64,000 nt of DNA from Dyadobacter frigoris (lineage in GTDB: Bacteria; Bacteroidota; Bacteroidia; Cytophagales; Spirosomataceae): contig NZ_SZVO01000009.1 of NCBI RefSeq assembly GCF_005280585.1, positions 124,001 to 188,000 on the forward strand. Reading direction: 5' to 3'. The notes under the pieces were generated by a model that did not search any database, was not told where the DNA came from, and saw nothing but the letters and a program-made list of their open reading frames with translations. Both the position numbers and the translations under genes were made by a program. Below, one piece after another: positions 1-9,001 of this stretch. Position 1 is the stretch's first letter, and every line of letters starts with the position of its first letter.

Positions 1-54
1 GCTACTTTGGAAACCAGGGTTACATTTCCCAATAATATACTGCATCCGGTTTAA
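1..54 (+). CDS. possible C-terminal end of a gene entering from the left
   Basis: The first frame is open from base 1 to a TAA at 52-54 and encodes 17 residues ending in ILHPV. The hydrophobic/polar alternation would suit the last strand of a secreted or barrel protein, but 17 codons prove nothing. The gene, if real, would converge on the barrel gene that ends at 115. Confidence 0.25.
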   Translation, partial: ATLETRVTFPNNILHPV

Positions 55-114
55 TAATTACACCTGTGTTTCTAAGTATAATGCAAAAAAAATATTTGTT
101 TATCAGATTTAAAC

Positions 115-2502
115 TCAGTTGGCTCTTCTTTTTTCTTCTTCACTCGCTGTCGTTCTCTTGCGGGCGGCAGCTAAGGTTTTACCCAGTTTGTAAGAAAAGC
201 TTATTGTAAAAGTACGCGTATCATTTTTTTGATAAATACCATTATTCTGTCCCTGATTATTGATCACAATTCTGTACGGATTGCCCAGCAGAATATCAGA
301 AGCGCTCAGCCGGATTGTTCCCTGTTTGTTGAATACCGGTTTGCTGATTCCAATGCTTAAATCGTAAGTTCTCGCAAGAAGAAGTGTTCCCTGTTGCACA
401 GCGCTGTTGTACCAGGCACTCATTTCTGCCTTCAATCCGCTGTTATTATCTATGGTAAAAGCGTGATCGGTTCTCAGATAAAAGTAAAATTGTTTGTCAT
501 TGTACGTATTCCCCGGCTGATTTGAGCTTTGTTTTCTGAAATATCCCTGTGCGGTATTATTGATTTCCCACCGCGAAGCCGGGTGATGAACGGACGACAG
601 CTCGGTACCAATGTCGCGAATGCTGCCAATATTTTGCTGGGTATCATAAAATGTTTTGGTATCATTATTCTGGACCGTAACATTGCTGGCCATATCTTTT
701 GTTGTCGTATATATGACGGAGAACGTATAATTTTGGTGAAGTGTGTAACTAATTTGGAGATTGTTAATGATCGCCGGTCTCAAAAAAGGATTTCCACTTT
801 GGTAGTTATAAGGGCTCGAATAATTTTTTGCAGGGTTTAACTGTCTGTAATCGGGACGTTCAATTCTTTTGGAATAAGCAAAACCAAACTCGCTATTTTC
901 GGAAGCTTTGTAGGTCATAAATACTGTCGGAAATATGCGCAGGTATTTTTTCACATTGATAGAATCCAGAGAGTGTGAGAATCCTCTCGTGCGGGTATAT
1001 TCTGCACGTAACCCACCTTTGAAATTCCATTTACCCAAAACACCGGACATATTTGTATAAGCTGCCGCAGTATTTTCAGTGTATTGAAAGCGGTCGCTTC
1101 GGGTCGGATCCAAAACCGGCATAACATCAGGAGTGTTGTAAAAATCAAACTGGTTTTCACTGATAATGCTGGTATACTTTATACCGGATTCCATCGTCCA
1201 GATTTTGCCAAGAGTATAGGCATAATCTACTTTTCCCGACCAGATATTTATTTTTTGTGTAGAAGGAGAGGAAGTTTTATACGGAGCAAAAGCCAAACTT
1301 TCATCGGGCAAATACATGAAGTTATTCAGTTTTTGTACATTGTCCTTTGAGTATGGAGCGTAGTCAACATCGATGTTCAGACTTCTACCCATACTATCCG
1401 GTTTTATCTTATAATTCAGGTTGAAACTATATTGATTGGCATGTCCACGGCTATTACTCAATGTGTTTAGCACCGAGTCCGCTTTTGAGTTATGGTTATT
1501 ATAAATATTAGTTATGGCAGTTCCGTAACCAACATTTGCAGCATTATTACCTGTAATGAGCACCCCTGCAACCTGATTGGCTGTCAGATTGTAATCGGCT
1601 CCTACGGTGTAATTACTGATCTTACTTTTGAGCACACTGATCTTATTCAGATCCCAGTAAGCGTATGAAGACGGTGTCTGATAAATCGTGTACAGATTTA
1701 AATCACGCTCGATGGCTCGGTCAGAATAACCGTAACTTCCAAAAATATTAAGCTTGTCTTTACGATAATTAAAAACACCGTTACTCGCATACCGGTTCAT
1801 CTGACCACGTGTATACCCACCACTCAAACTGGCATTAAAACCATCTGTTTTTGCCTTTTTTGAAATAATATTGATGACCGCGCCACCTTGTGCTTCGTAT
1901 TTGGAAGATGGATTTGGCATTACTTCTATTTTGGAAATATTATCAGACGGAATACCTTGCAAATAAGCCGAGAGGTCATCGCCAGATAACCTCACAGGTT
2001 TTCCATCCATGTATACTGTAACTTTTTTGTTGTTCGCTTTTACGCCGCCATCATTACCGGTTTGCACACCGGGAGCTTTACTTAATGCATCCCAGGCTGT
2101 ACCACCGCTGGCCAGGATACTGTTTGCCACGTTGAAGACAACTCTGTCTATTTGTCGTTCAATGGTTGGTTTTTTGAAAACAATGGAAACTTCATTCAGT
2201 TGCAGATCATCATTCTGCAACTGAATGCTCAGACTATCCTTTGGCATAGTAAAAGCACGTAATACAGATTTGTAGCCTATCAGTGAAACCGCAAGGTCAT
2301 ACGGCGACTGATTCAGATTTGTCAGTGTGAATTTACCCATATCAGCCAACTGGCTTGTTAGCACCTGCCCGTTTTGTGAAAGTGTTATCGTGGCCGCATC
2401 CAATGGCTGCCCTTTTCCATCGTTGACAATTCCTGTCAGGTTTTGCTGCGCAAATAATGGATAGGAAAGCAGCAGCATTAGAATGTTCAGTATCGTTTTC
2501 AT
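115..2502 (-). CDS. TonB-dependent receptor-like outer membrane beta-barrel protein
   Basis: 795 residues. A signal peptide (about 1-18, ending in LFA before QQ) is followed by a carboxypeptidase-regulatory-like beta-sandwich (about 20-100), a plug-type domain (about 120-215, with the VYMDGKPV and ISKIEVMPNP stretches typical of TonB plugs) and a long beta-barrel of the OMP_b-brl_3 type. It should sit in the outer membrane and import a ligand or act as a regulated surface barrel; the substrate is not readable. It is transcribed away from the OmpR-type kinase/regulator pair. A TAGGTTTG element and three phased GTTAA repeats lie directly upstream, so control by that pair is likely. The family call is strong; the transport role is inferred. 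Confidence 0.85.
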   Translation of the reverse strand: MKTILNILMLLLSYPLFAQQNLTGIVNDGKGQPLDAATITLSQNGQVLTSQLADMGKFTLTNLNQSPYDLAVSLIGYKSVLRAFTMPKDSLSIQLQNDDLQLNEVSIVFKKPTIERQIDRVVFNVANSILASGGTAWDALSKAPGVQTGNDGGVKANNKKVTVYMDGKPVRLSGDDLSAYLQGIPSDNISKIEVMPNPSSKYEAQGGAVINIISKKAKTDGFNASLSGGYTRGQMNRYASNGVFNYRKDKLNIFGSYGYSDRAIERDLNLYTIYQTPSSYAYWDLNKISVLKSKISNYTVGADYNLTANQVAGVLITGNNAANVGYGTAITNIYNNHNSKADSVLNTLSNSRGHANQYSFNLNYKIKPDSMGRSLNIDVDYAPYSKDNVQKLNNFMYLPDESLAFAPYKTSSPSTQKINIWSGKVDYAYTLGKIWTMESGIKYTSIISENQFDFYNTPDVMPVLDPTRSDRFQYTENTAAAYTNMSGVLGKWNFKGGLRAEYTRTRGFSHSLDSINVKKYLRIFPTVFMTYKASENSEFGFAYSKRIERPDYRQLNPAKNYSSPYNYQSGNPFLRPAIINNLQISYTLHQNYTFSVIYTTTKDMASNVTVQNNDTKTFYDTQQNIGSIRDIGTELSSVHHPASRWEINNTAQGYFRKQSSNQPGNTYNDKQFYFYLRTDHAFTIDNNSGLKAEMSAWYNSAVQQGTLLLARTYDLSIGISKPVFNKQGTIRLSASDILLGNPYRIVINNQGQNNGIYQKNDTRTFTISFSYKLGKTLAAARKRTTASEEEKRRAN

Positions 2503-2522
2503 GTCTATTTTAGATTATGGCA

Positions 2523-2530
2523 CAAACCTA
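2523..2530 (-). promoter_or_regulatory. -7 promoter element (TAGGTTTG) of the barrel gene
   Basis: Read on the minus strand this is an exact match to the Bacteroidota -7 consensus TAnnTTTG, about 20 bases before the ATG at 2502. No good TTTG -33 element lies at the right distance; that position is occupied by the GTTAA repeats, which fits an activator-dependent promoter. Confidence 0.5.
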
Positions 2531-2552
2531 CTTCGCTGCTTCCTAAACGGGG

Positions 2553-2577
2553 GTTAAGTTGAGTTAAATAGAGTTAA
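2553..2577. promoter_or_regulatory. three GTTAA direct repeats with exact 10-bp period
   Basis: GTTAA starts at 2553, 2563 and 2573, one helical turn apart. They lie where the -33 region of the barrel promoter should be. OmpR-family regulators commonly bind direct repeats with 10-11 bp spacing, and such a regulator is encoded in the adjacent divergent operon. Binding is inferred. Confidence 0.5.
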
Positions 2578-2627
2578 ATCGTATCTTGACAAGATGGCAG
2601 CAAATAAATTATGAGCAACTTCACAGC

Positions 2628-4082
2628 ATGAAATGGTTTAAAGCAAAATATACCTATGTACTGATCGTGCTTTCGTTGCTGCTGAGCGGCGGTTTGCAGA
2701 TTGTGTGGCTGCAACAGCTTTTTTTTGCTCAGCAAAAACAGCTCAAAGAAGATATAGAACAGTTTGTGAGCAAAACGGCGCAGACCAACATGTATTACAG
2801 TATTACCTATTTTGAAAATCCGGGAAATCTTCGGCACATCAAACAGCTGTTTTTATCTCCGCAGTGGGAACAGCTTCGGAGGGCTTTTGATAATATGAAA
2901 ATGGACAACCTGAGTTCCACAGCCAGTATTTCAATTGACGATGACAGTACCTCGGTAAGTATGCATTTCAGCATAAAAGATATGCCTGTAATTAGAAAAC
3001 ACAGAAGACCTGTTGTGAAAGATACAGGAAAAACACCCGGGGAGCTGAGAATAAGTGATAGTTTATCGCTGGTGGCGATGAAAAAAAAGCTGGAAAAAGG
3101 CTTGCGGGAAATTGGAATAACCTCTGCTATCTATGATAATATTTATGTGTACGATAGTAATGAAGTGTACAAGAGCAATGTCCCAAAGCAAGTGGTTCCT
3201 GCTTTTGTTAGCGGCAGGTATCTTTATAACATACAAAATATTTACAGATACCAATTGATTTTACCAGCTATCGACAATGTGGTTTGGTATCGGATGCGGT
3301 ACTACTTGGCTTCGTCTTTACTGATGATAATACTAACCTGCACTGCCTTTTATTTTATATTGAGACTATTGCGAAACCAGCAATTGTATGCCGATGCGAA
3401 GGCGGATTTCACCAGCAACATGACGCATGAATTTAAAACACCCATTGCAACGGTATCGTTAGCAATTGAATCAATCAAAAAATATAACCTTATCAATAAT
3501 CCCGAAACGCTGCAAAACTATCTTGATGTCAGTCAGCATGAACTGAAAAGGCTGGATCTGATGGTGGAAAAAGTATTGAATATCAGTAATGGAAATGAAG
3601 TGGAACAGCCTCTCAAACTGGAACTTTATGATGTGCAATCAGGCTTGCAGCAGGTGATTTCGTCCATGAAACTGCAATTGTTAAACAGCCACGCGAGGAT
3701 CCATTTTGACGCCTCGGAAGAACCTTGTTTTGTGTTTGGAGATCCGGTTCACTTGACCAATATCTTTTATAACCTGATTGACAACGCGATCAAATATTCA
3801 GGAAATGACCTGGCGATGGAAATCAGCTGCAAATGTAATCCCGAAAAGGTAACACTCATTTTTAAAGATAGCGGTCCCGGTATTGACCCGATCTATCACA
3901 ACAACATTTTTGAAAGGTTTTTCAGGGTTCCGGCAAAGGGAGATATCCATGACATTAAAGGATCAGGATTGGGGCTTCATTATGTTAAACAAATGGTAGA
4001 AAAACATGGCGGAACGATCAAAATCAAAAGCGAGACCGGCAGCGGAGCCAATTTTATCATTACTTTACCCGCAGCCTCATGA
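2628..4082 (+). CDS. membrane sensor histidine kinase
   Basis: 484 residues from the ATG at 2628; the frame extends upstream to a TTG at 2586, but the ATG places a clean N-terminal membrane helix (about 9-29) at the start. A second helix (about 226-249) encloses a periplasmic sensor region of roughly 200 residues. The HisKA domain has the phospho-acceptor H267 in MTHEFKTP, followed by the N box NLIDNAIKYS, DSGPGI and GSGLGLHYV of the ATPase domain. It should phosphorylate the response regulator whose ATG overlaps its stop by 4 bases. The signal sensed is unknown. The divergent barrel gene is the natural target. Confidence 0.92.
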   Translation: MKWFKAKYTYVLIVLSLLLSGGLQIVWLQQLFFAQQKQLKEDIEQFVSKTAQTNMYYSITYFENPGNLRHIKQLFLSPQWEQLRRAFDNMKMDNLSSTASISIDDDSTSVSMHFSIKDMPVIRKHRRPVVKDTGKTPGELRISDSLSLVAMKKKLEKGLREIGITSAIYDNIYVYDSNEVYKSNVPKQVVPAFVSGRYLYNIQNIYRYQLILPAIDNVVWYRMRYYLASSLLMIILTCTAFYFILRLLRNQQLYADAKADFTSNMTHEFKTPIATVSLAIESIKKYNLINNPETLQNYLDVSQHELKRLDLMVEKVLNISNGNEVEQPLKLELYDVQSGLQQVISSMKLQLLNSHARIHFDASEEPCFVFGDPVHLTNIFYNLIDNAIKYSGNDLAMEISCKCNPEKVTLIFKDSGPGIDPIYHNNIFERFFRVPAKGDIHDIKGSGLGLHYVKQMVEKHGGTIKIKSETGSGANFIITLPAAS

Positions 4083-4771
4083 GTTTAAAAGTATTGTATG
4101 TCGAGGATGAGCCGTTTTTGTCCCGCATCGTCAGCGATGGATTAACGAGCAGCGGATATAACGTTCAGCTTGTAGCAGATGGAAATCTGGTGATGGACGT
4201 CTATCTTTCTTTCAAACCGGATATTTGTATTCTGGATATCATGCTGCCTTCGAAAGATGGTTATACTTTGGCCAAAGAGCTAAGGGAAATCCAGCCAGAT
4301 CTTCCAATTATCTTTTTATCTGCAAAAGTTTTGACCGAAGATGTTGTAAAAGGCTTTAAATCCGGCGGCAACGATTACCTGAAAAAACCATTTAGTATGG
4401 AGGAATTGCTCGTACGGTTGGAAGCATTGCTGCATCGTTTTGGTAGGGAAGTAATCAGTCAAAACGTTCAAAATAGTAAGATTTATTCCTTTGGAAATTG
4501 TGAGCTTGATACCGTTCAGCAGAAATTGAAAACATCATCCGGAGAGCATTCTCTTTCTTTTAAAGAATCCGCGCTGCTGGAAATGATGATCCTGCGAAAA
4601 AACGATGTGCTGGAACGACAGGAGGCACTATTGAAAATCTGGGGTGACGATAGCTATTACAATACCCGAAGTATGGACGTGTTTATGACCCATATCCGGA
4701 AATTGTTAAAGGACGAGACAGACATTCAGATTATGAATTTGAGAAGTATAGGGTATAAGCTGATCTGTTGA
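4079..4771 (+). CDS. OmpR-family response regulator
   Basis: 230 residues. The receiver domain (about 4-118) shows the acidic pair in YVEDEP, phospho-acceptor D53 in CILDIMLP, the switch S81 and K103 in LKKPF. A winged-helix DNA-binding domain of the Trans_reg_C type fills about 135-228, ending with the usual RSIGYKL. Its start overlaps the kinase stop (ATGA), so the two are translationally coupled and almost certainly partners. OmpR-type proteins bind as tandem dimers to direct repeats, matching the 10-bp GTTAA repeats upstream of the operon. Confidence 0.93.
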   Translation: MSLKVLYVEDEPFLSRIVSDGLTSSGYNVQLVADGNLVMDVYLSFKPDICILDIMLPSKDGYTLAKELREIQPDLPIIFLSAKVLTEDVVKGFKSGGNDYLKKPFSMEELLVRLEALLHRFGREVISQNVQNSKIYSFGNCELDTVQQKLKTSSGEHSLSFKESALLEMMILRKNDVLERQEALLKIWGDDSYYNTRSMDVFMTHIRKLLKDETDIQIMNLRSIGYKLIC

Positions 4772-4879
4772 TTATCACATCCCGCCGACCGGACTATTTA
4801 TAAGACTTATAGGGCTATTTTAAGTCTTGATTTGGGCTGAAATTTGTGGGGTTGAATTTAATCTCAAAAGAATCAAGCA

Positions 4880-5962
4880 ATGAGCAAGCTGTTAGCACCT
4901 TATAATAAAAACGGATTTTCACTAAAAAATCACCTCGTGATGGCGCCTATGACCAGAAGCCGGGCTATTGATAATATTCCAAATGATTTGATGGCGGAGT
5001 ACTATGCTCAGCGGAAGGGAGCGGGATTGATCATCACAGAAGGAACTTCACCTGCGCCCGAAGGTTTGGGGTACCCGCGTATTCCGGGAATATTTTTGGA
5101 TGAACAGGTAAGTGGCTGGAAAAAAATCACCGATGCTGTTCATCAAAATAATACTAAAATTTTTGTGCAGTTTATGCATACCGGCCGCATCGCCCATGTT
5201 GACAATTTGCCCGCTGGAAGTGAAGTTGTCGGTGTTTCTGACCTTAAAGCCAACGGCCAGATTTTTACTGATAAATCAGGAATGCAGGATCATTCTCAAC
5301 CCAAAGCATTAACAACAGAAGAAATAAAAGCTCTTGTTTTAAGTCACGTAAAAGCTGCCGAAAATGCTGTTAAAGCCGGTTTTGATGGTATTGAACTTCA
5401 TGGAGCCAACGGTTATCTGATTGAGCAATTTTTAAATCCAAATGTAAATAACCGTACCGACGAGTACGGAGGAAGTTTGGAAAGCAGGTCGTCTTTTGTG
5501 ATTGAGATCGCTGAGAAAATGGCAGATGCAATTGGAAAAGAAAAGGTCGGTATTCGTTTTTCACCTTTTTCAAACATGGGTGATCTGGCCGATTATGATC
5601 CAAATGAAGTACATCAAACATACACTTATCTGGCCGAAAGGCTGAATCAGATCGGAATTGCCTATATTCACTTAGGTGTGTCGCCAAAAATTCCCAGGGA
5701 AACACTGGATGCCATCCGAACAAATTTTAACGGAACGATTATTATCTGTAACGGTTTAACGCCTGAAAGTGCTGAACAAATGTTGGTTGAGGAATCTTTT
5801 GATCTGGTAGCTTTTGGCCGTTCATTTTTAGCTAATCCTGACCTTGATAAAAGAATTGAAACAAAAGCAAATTTAAGCGAAGTTGATTTTTCGACGGCTT
5901 ATACGCCAGGTGCAAAAGGGTATACGGATTATCCTTTTTTATCTGAAAATATAATTGCTTAG
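4880..5962 (+). CDS. Old Yellow Enzyme family alkene reductase (NemA-like)
   Basis: 360 residues, the usual size of the NADH:flavin oxidoreductase/Old Yellow Enzyme family. The FMN-dependent TIM barrel shows MAPMTRSRA near residue 21, HTGRIAH near 100 and the substrate-binding pair H174/N177 in ELHGANGYL, followed by NPNVNNRTDEYGG. HxxN rather than HxxH points to the classical branch, which reduces the activated C=C bonds of enones, maleimides or nitro-esters with NAD(P)H. It is cytoplasmic. The next gene, a cupin, starts 45 bases downstream, and an AraC regulator follows. The natural substrate is not known; an electrophile-detoxification role is inferred. Confidence 0.9.
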   Translation: MSKLLAPYNKNGFSLKNHLVMAPMTRSRAIDNIPNDLMAEYYAQRKGAGLIITEGTSPAPEGLGYPRIPGIFLDEQVSGWKKITDAVHQNNTKIFVQFMHTGRIAHVDNLPAGSEVVGVSDLKANGQIFTDKSGMQDHSQPKALTTEEIKALVLSHVKAAENAVKAGFDGIELHGANGYLIEQFLNPNVNNRTDEYGGSLESRSSFVIEIAEKMADAIGKEKVGIRFSPFSNMGDLADYDPNEVHQTYTYLAERLNQIGIAYIHLGVSPKIPRETLDAIRTNFNGTIIICNGLTPESAEQMLVEESFDLVAFGRSFLANPDLDKRIETKANLSEVDFSTAYTPGAKGYTDYPFLSENIIA

Positions 5963-6007
5963 TGCATCAGGTATGAATTAATTATTGATCAATAAAACAT
6001 CAACAAA

Positions 6008-6508
6008 ATGGAAGAGTTAAAAAAGCCTGCGCAAATTGTAACGCCTGATGACGGAGCTATTATTTCTGTGGTCGGTGATACGTACCGGATCGTAATTTCG
6101 GGTAAACAAACCGCTGGCGCTTTTGCGATCATTGATATGCTGGTTCCTACTGGCGGCGGCCCCGGCCCACATGCACATACAGATTTTGACGAATCTTTTT
6201 ATGTGCTGGATGGAGAAATTGAGGTGAAAACCGAGAACCAGAATTACATTGCCAAAAAGGGAGATTTTGTTCATATTCCAAAAGGAGGGCTGGTACATTG
6301 TTTTAAAAATAAATCAGAAGAAACCGCCCGGCTTTGGTGCACGGTTGTCCCCGCCGGACTGGATGAATTTTTTCTGGAAGCCGGAAAACCTGTGAAAAAG
6401 GGAAAATTCCTCCCTGCAGCGCAACCCGGTGAAGATGAAAAAAAGGTGCTTAACGCATTGGCTGAAAAATACGGACAGAAATTGTATCCGCCTGACTATC
6501 TCGATTAA
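6008..6508 (+). CDS. cupin domain protein
   Basis: 166 residues with a single cupin_2 domain (about 40-115). The metal-site signature is visible as PHAHTDFDE followed by KKGDFVHIPKG and a later His in LVHCF, giving the usual His-His-Glu-His set. Single cupins of this type are small cytoplasmic oxygenases, isomerases or ligand-binding proteins; the reaction cannot be named. It follows the Old Yellow Enzyme gene by 45 bases and probably shares its transcript. A hairpin with a T-run lies just downstream, separating it from the AraC gene. Confidence 0.82.
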   Translation: MEELKKPAQIVTPDDGAIISVVGDTYRIVISGKQTAGAFAIIDMLVPTGGGPGPHAHTDFDESFYVLDGEIEVKTENQNYIAKKGDFVHIPKGGLVHCFKNKSEETARLWCTVVPAGLDEFFLEAGKPVKKGKFLPAAQPGEDEKKVLNALAEKYGQKLYPPDYLD

Positions 6509-6533
6509 TATCAGGATTTTTTATAAAATTAAC

Positions 6534-6567
6534 CGGTTGGATATGGGGAAATATTCAACCGTATTTT
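6534..6567 (+). terminator. hairpin with T-run after the cupin gene
   Basis: Arms 6534-6544 and 6551-6561 pair over 11 bp with one G-T wobble and a 6-base loop, followed by TATTTTT. It ends only 9 bases before the AraC start codon, so it could also act as an attenuator in a leader of that gene. Confidence 0.5.
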
Positions 6568-6576
6568 TAAATTATT

Positions 6577-7590
6577 ATGGCTGTCGAGTTTGAATTTACT
6601 GCTGGTAAAAACTTCCACTTTACCTCTGCTTTTGCCAGTCGTTTTGATGCTGTGGTAAAAGAAGAACGCGTGTATTTGCCTGATACGCTTGGCGATGGAT
6701 TTATTCAGGAGGTTTATCCAAAAGCGGGTATTTCACTTTGTATCCATAATTATGTTCTGAAAGAGGAGTTTGTATTGAAACGGCTGACTTCTTCATCGGA
6801 TGATATACTCACATTCAAATTTGATTGCCGGACGGATTTCAAAAGTAACGGATCGGAAAACGGATCTTTTTTTTCTGGAAAAAATACTTGTGAAGTCGAG
6901 TTCAGTACTGGTAATTTTTTTACGGAATTAATCATTCCAAAGGAAATTAAAATCAGTTTTCTAGTCATCAGCATTTCCCGGCAGACACTTCTTGATTTGC
7001 TTCATTTAGAGGAAGGTTGTCCTATTGAAAAGCTTTTAAAACATAACAAATCCTTTGTGCTGCATGAAGAAATGAACTTGCAGATGCAAAGCACACTGAA
7101 AGAAATTACCAAGATTGATGAGACTACCAGACTGGCAACTTTGTTGTATCAGATCAAGGCACATGAGCTTATTTATCAGTTATTTGCAAAGTTGATTTCG
7201 CGCTCCGAAAGTAAAATGATTCCGGTTGATCAGGCGGATGCCGACCAGATTTACCTTGCCAAAATGCTTATTCTAAAAGACCTTAGTGTTCCTCCTGAGC
7301 TTGGCAAACTGGCTGAAAATATTGGTATGAGTCTGACTAAAATGAAACAGCTTTACCGACAGGTTTTTGGCGACAGTATTTATAATTATTACCAGACCGC
7401 CCGCATGAACGAAGCGGCGCGGCTGCTTCAATATCTATCGGTTTCAGAAACGGGTTACCGACTCGGTTTTTCCAATCTGAGTCATTTTGCACGTTTGTTT
7501 GAGAAATTTCATAAAGTAAAACCCAAACGTTTTAAAGATGACCTCAAAAATGAAAGAACGGGAAAAGTCGTATATCAATCCGTATCCTGA
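6577..7590 (+). CDS. AraC-family transcriptional regulator
   Basis: 337 residues. The C-terminal 100 or so residues form the AraC double helix-turn-helix (about 225-325), with LAENIGMSLTKMKQLYRQVFG as the first recognition region and GFSNLSHFARLFEKFHKVKPKRF as the conserved second. The N-terminal 220 residues match no domain I can name and probably bind the inducer or form dimers. The reductase/cupin pair just upstream is the obvious candidate target. Its end overlaps the end of the convergent FUSC-like gene by 16 bases. Confidence 0.88.
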   Translation: MAVEFEFTAGKNFHFTSAFASRFDAVVKEERVYLPDTLGDGFIQEVYPKAGISLCIHNYVLKEEFVLKRLTSSSDDILTFKFDCRTDFKSNGSENGSFFSGKNTCEVEFSTGNFFTELIIPKEIKISFLVISISRQTLLDLLHLEEGCPIEKLLKHNKSFVLHEEMNLQMQSTLKEITKIDETTRLATLLYQIKAHELIYQLFAKLISRSESKMIPVDQADADQIYLAKMLILKDLSVPPELGKLAENIGMSLTKMKQLYRQVFGDSIYNYYQTARMNEAARLLQYLSVSETGYRLGFSNLSHFARLFEKFHKVKPKRFKDDLKNERTGKVVYQSVS

Positions 7591-8099
7591 ACAGAATCAG
7601 AAGTGTTTCCCTTTCTGACTTTTTGGATAATTTGCGTTGATCCTGATATCGAAATGTGGAATAAATAGGTGAGAACCACGCCAATAATACAACCTACTGC
7701 AACGCCGCCTGCACGTTCCAATGCTATTTCCCAAAGATATTGACCGGGCTCATGCATTGTAATGATCAGCACCGCAATCATCGCCGAACGGGTAGCGGCC
7801 TGTAATTTCAACAACTCACAAAAGGCAATGGAAAGTGCAATACCCGCGCAAATCATCGTCAGATTGATCGCATGAATATTAAGTAAAATCAGTCCGGTTG
7901 CAGCGCCGATGAAGTTTGCTTTGATGCGTGTAACAGCCAGATTCATAGCATCTTTTCGATCCGGAGCCAGTACCAATAAAATTGAAAAGAGCGCCCAGGT
8001 TCCCACAATTGGGTATAGCAGATAAATGTAATAGCCAATCGCAGTACCAATCAGGCACTTCAAAATATATAAAAGCTGATCCTTCAATTTTTCTGACAC
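7575..8099 (-). CDS. small FUSC/aromatic-acid-exporter-like membrane protein
   Basis: 174 residues with about five hydrophobic segments. The pattern of an N-terminal helix pair, a central VTRIKANFIGAATGL stretch and a later ALERAGGVAVGCIIGVVL helix is that of the FUSC/ArAE membrane domain, here alone without the large soluble part of full exporters. The start is GTG, because no ATG precedes the first membrane helix. It converges on and overlaps the AraC gene. Export of small aromatic acids is known for relatives; for this half-size protein the function is a guess. Confidence 0.7.
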   Translation of the reverse strand: MSEKLKDQLLYILKCLIGTAIGYYIYLLYPIVGTWALFSILLVLAPDRKDAMNLAVTRIKANFIGAATGLILLNIHAINLTMICAGIALSIAFCELLKLQAATRSAMIAVLIITMHEPGQYLWEIALERAGGVAVGCIIGVVLTYLFHISISGSTQIIQKVRKGNTSDSVQDTD

Positions 8100-8314
8100 G
8101 GACTGTTTTTGTTAAATTTGAGCAAATGAAAGTCTTTTCGCCTGACAGATAAAACTACGAATTAGCTTCCAAATTCCTGTTCAATTTTTCGATTTAACAT
8201 CTCAACTTTATTGAATTCCTGATCCTGTTCAGCGGTAAATTTCCTCATTTGTCGGAATGTGATTTTTGTTTACTGACAATTGCGGTTGATTTGGTAAACA
8301 GAAATAATCAACCC

Positions 8315-9001
8315 ATGGAAAAATTACACCTTGCCAATCTTACACTGCACGTCATTGCGGGAAGCACTGCGCTGTTAACCGGTTTTGCTGCCGTTTTCGC
8401 AAAAAAAGGTTTAGGAAAGCATGTTTTATTTGGAAAATACTTCATGTGGATGATCGTGGTCGTCATCATTACAGGACTTTTCGGTGTGATTGTTTTCAAC
8501 CGTAACAGTTTTCTTCTGGTTATTACATTACTCAGCGGCTATAATTGTTTTAGCGGAATCCGTTCGCTAAAACTACGTGGCCAAAAACCGGAAACATTTG
8601 ATTATGTTATTCCCTTACTGGTTATGATTTCTGCGGTTTATTATTTGTATTATCTGAATTCTAACGGTTTATACTGGTCGCCGGTGATCATTTATTCAAC
8701 GCTAGGCGCTTTATTTCTGGTTTCAGGTTACGACCTTTGCAAATGGTTTATTCCCGTACATTTCCTGGAAAAGGCCATCATGTACGAACATGCCTATAAA
8801 ATGATCAGTGCTTTGAGTGCTATTTCGTCTGCATTTAGCGGCACCGTTTTTCCGGATTACAAACCGTACAGCCAATTTCTCCCTTCGGTTGCCGGTATGA
8901 TTTACATAATCATTACCTTCATTCTTCTGTCAAAAAAATCATTTATTTTTAAAACTAAAACCATTGTCCGGCACACAAATCAGGATGCATCCCGCGCTTA
9001 A
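8315..9001 (+). CDS. multi-pass membrane protein of unknown function (DUF2306-like)
   Basis: 228 residues from the ATG at 8315; the frame runs on upstream to a TTG at 8249, but the ATG gives the better N-terminus. There are about seven hydrophobic segments. The opening (LHLANLTLHVIAGSTALLTG, then KKGLGKHVLFGKYFMW) resembles the DUF2306-like protein at 63370, where an HxxxA...HRAMGKIYV pattern occurs. The LytS-type kinase gene starts inside its last 17 bases, so the two are translationally coupled and this protein may belong to that signalling system. No enzymatic motif is evident. Confidence 0.72.
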   Translation: MEKLHLANLTLHVIAGSTALLTGFAAVFAKKGLGKHVLFGKYFMWMIVVVIITGLFGVIVFNRNSFLLVITLLSGYNCFSGIRSLKLRGQKPETFDYVIPLLVMISAVYYLYYLNSNGLYWSPVIIYSTLGALFLVSGYDLCKWFIPVHFLEKAIMYEHAYKMISALSAISSAFSGTVFPDYKPYSQFLPSVAGMIYIIITFILLSKKSFIFKTKTIVRHTNQDASRA

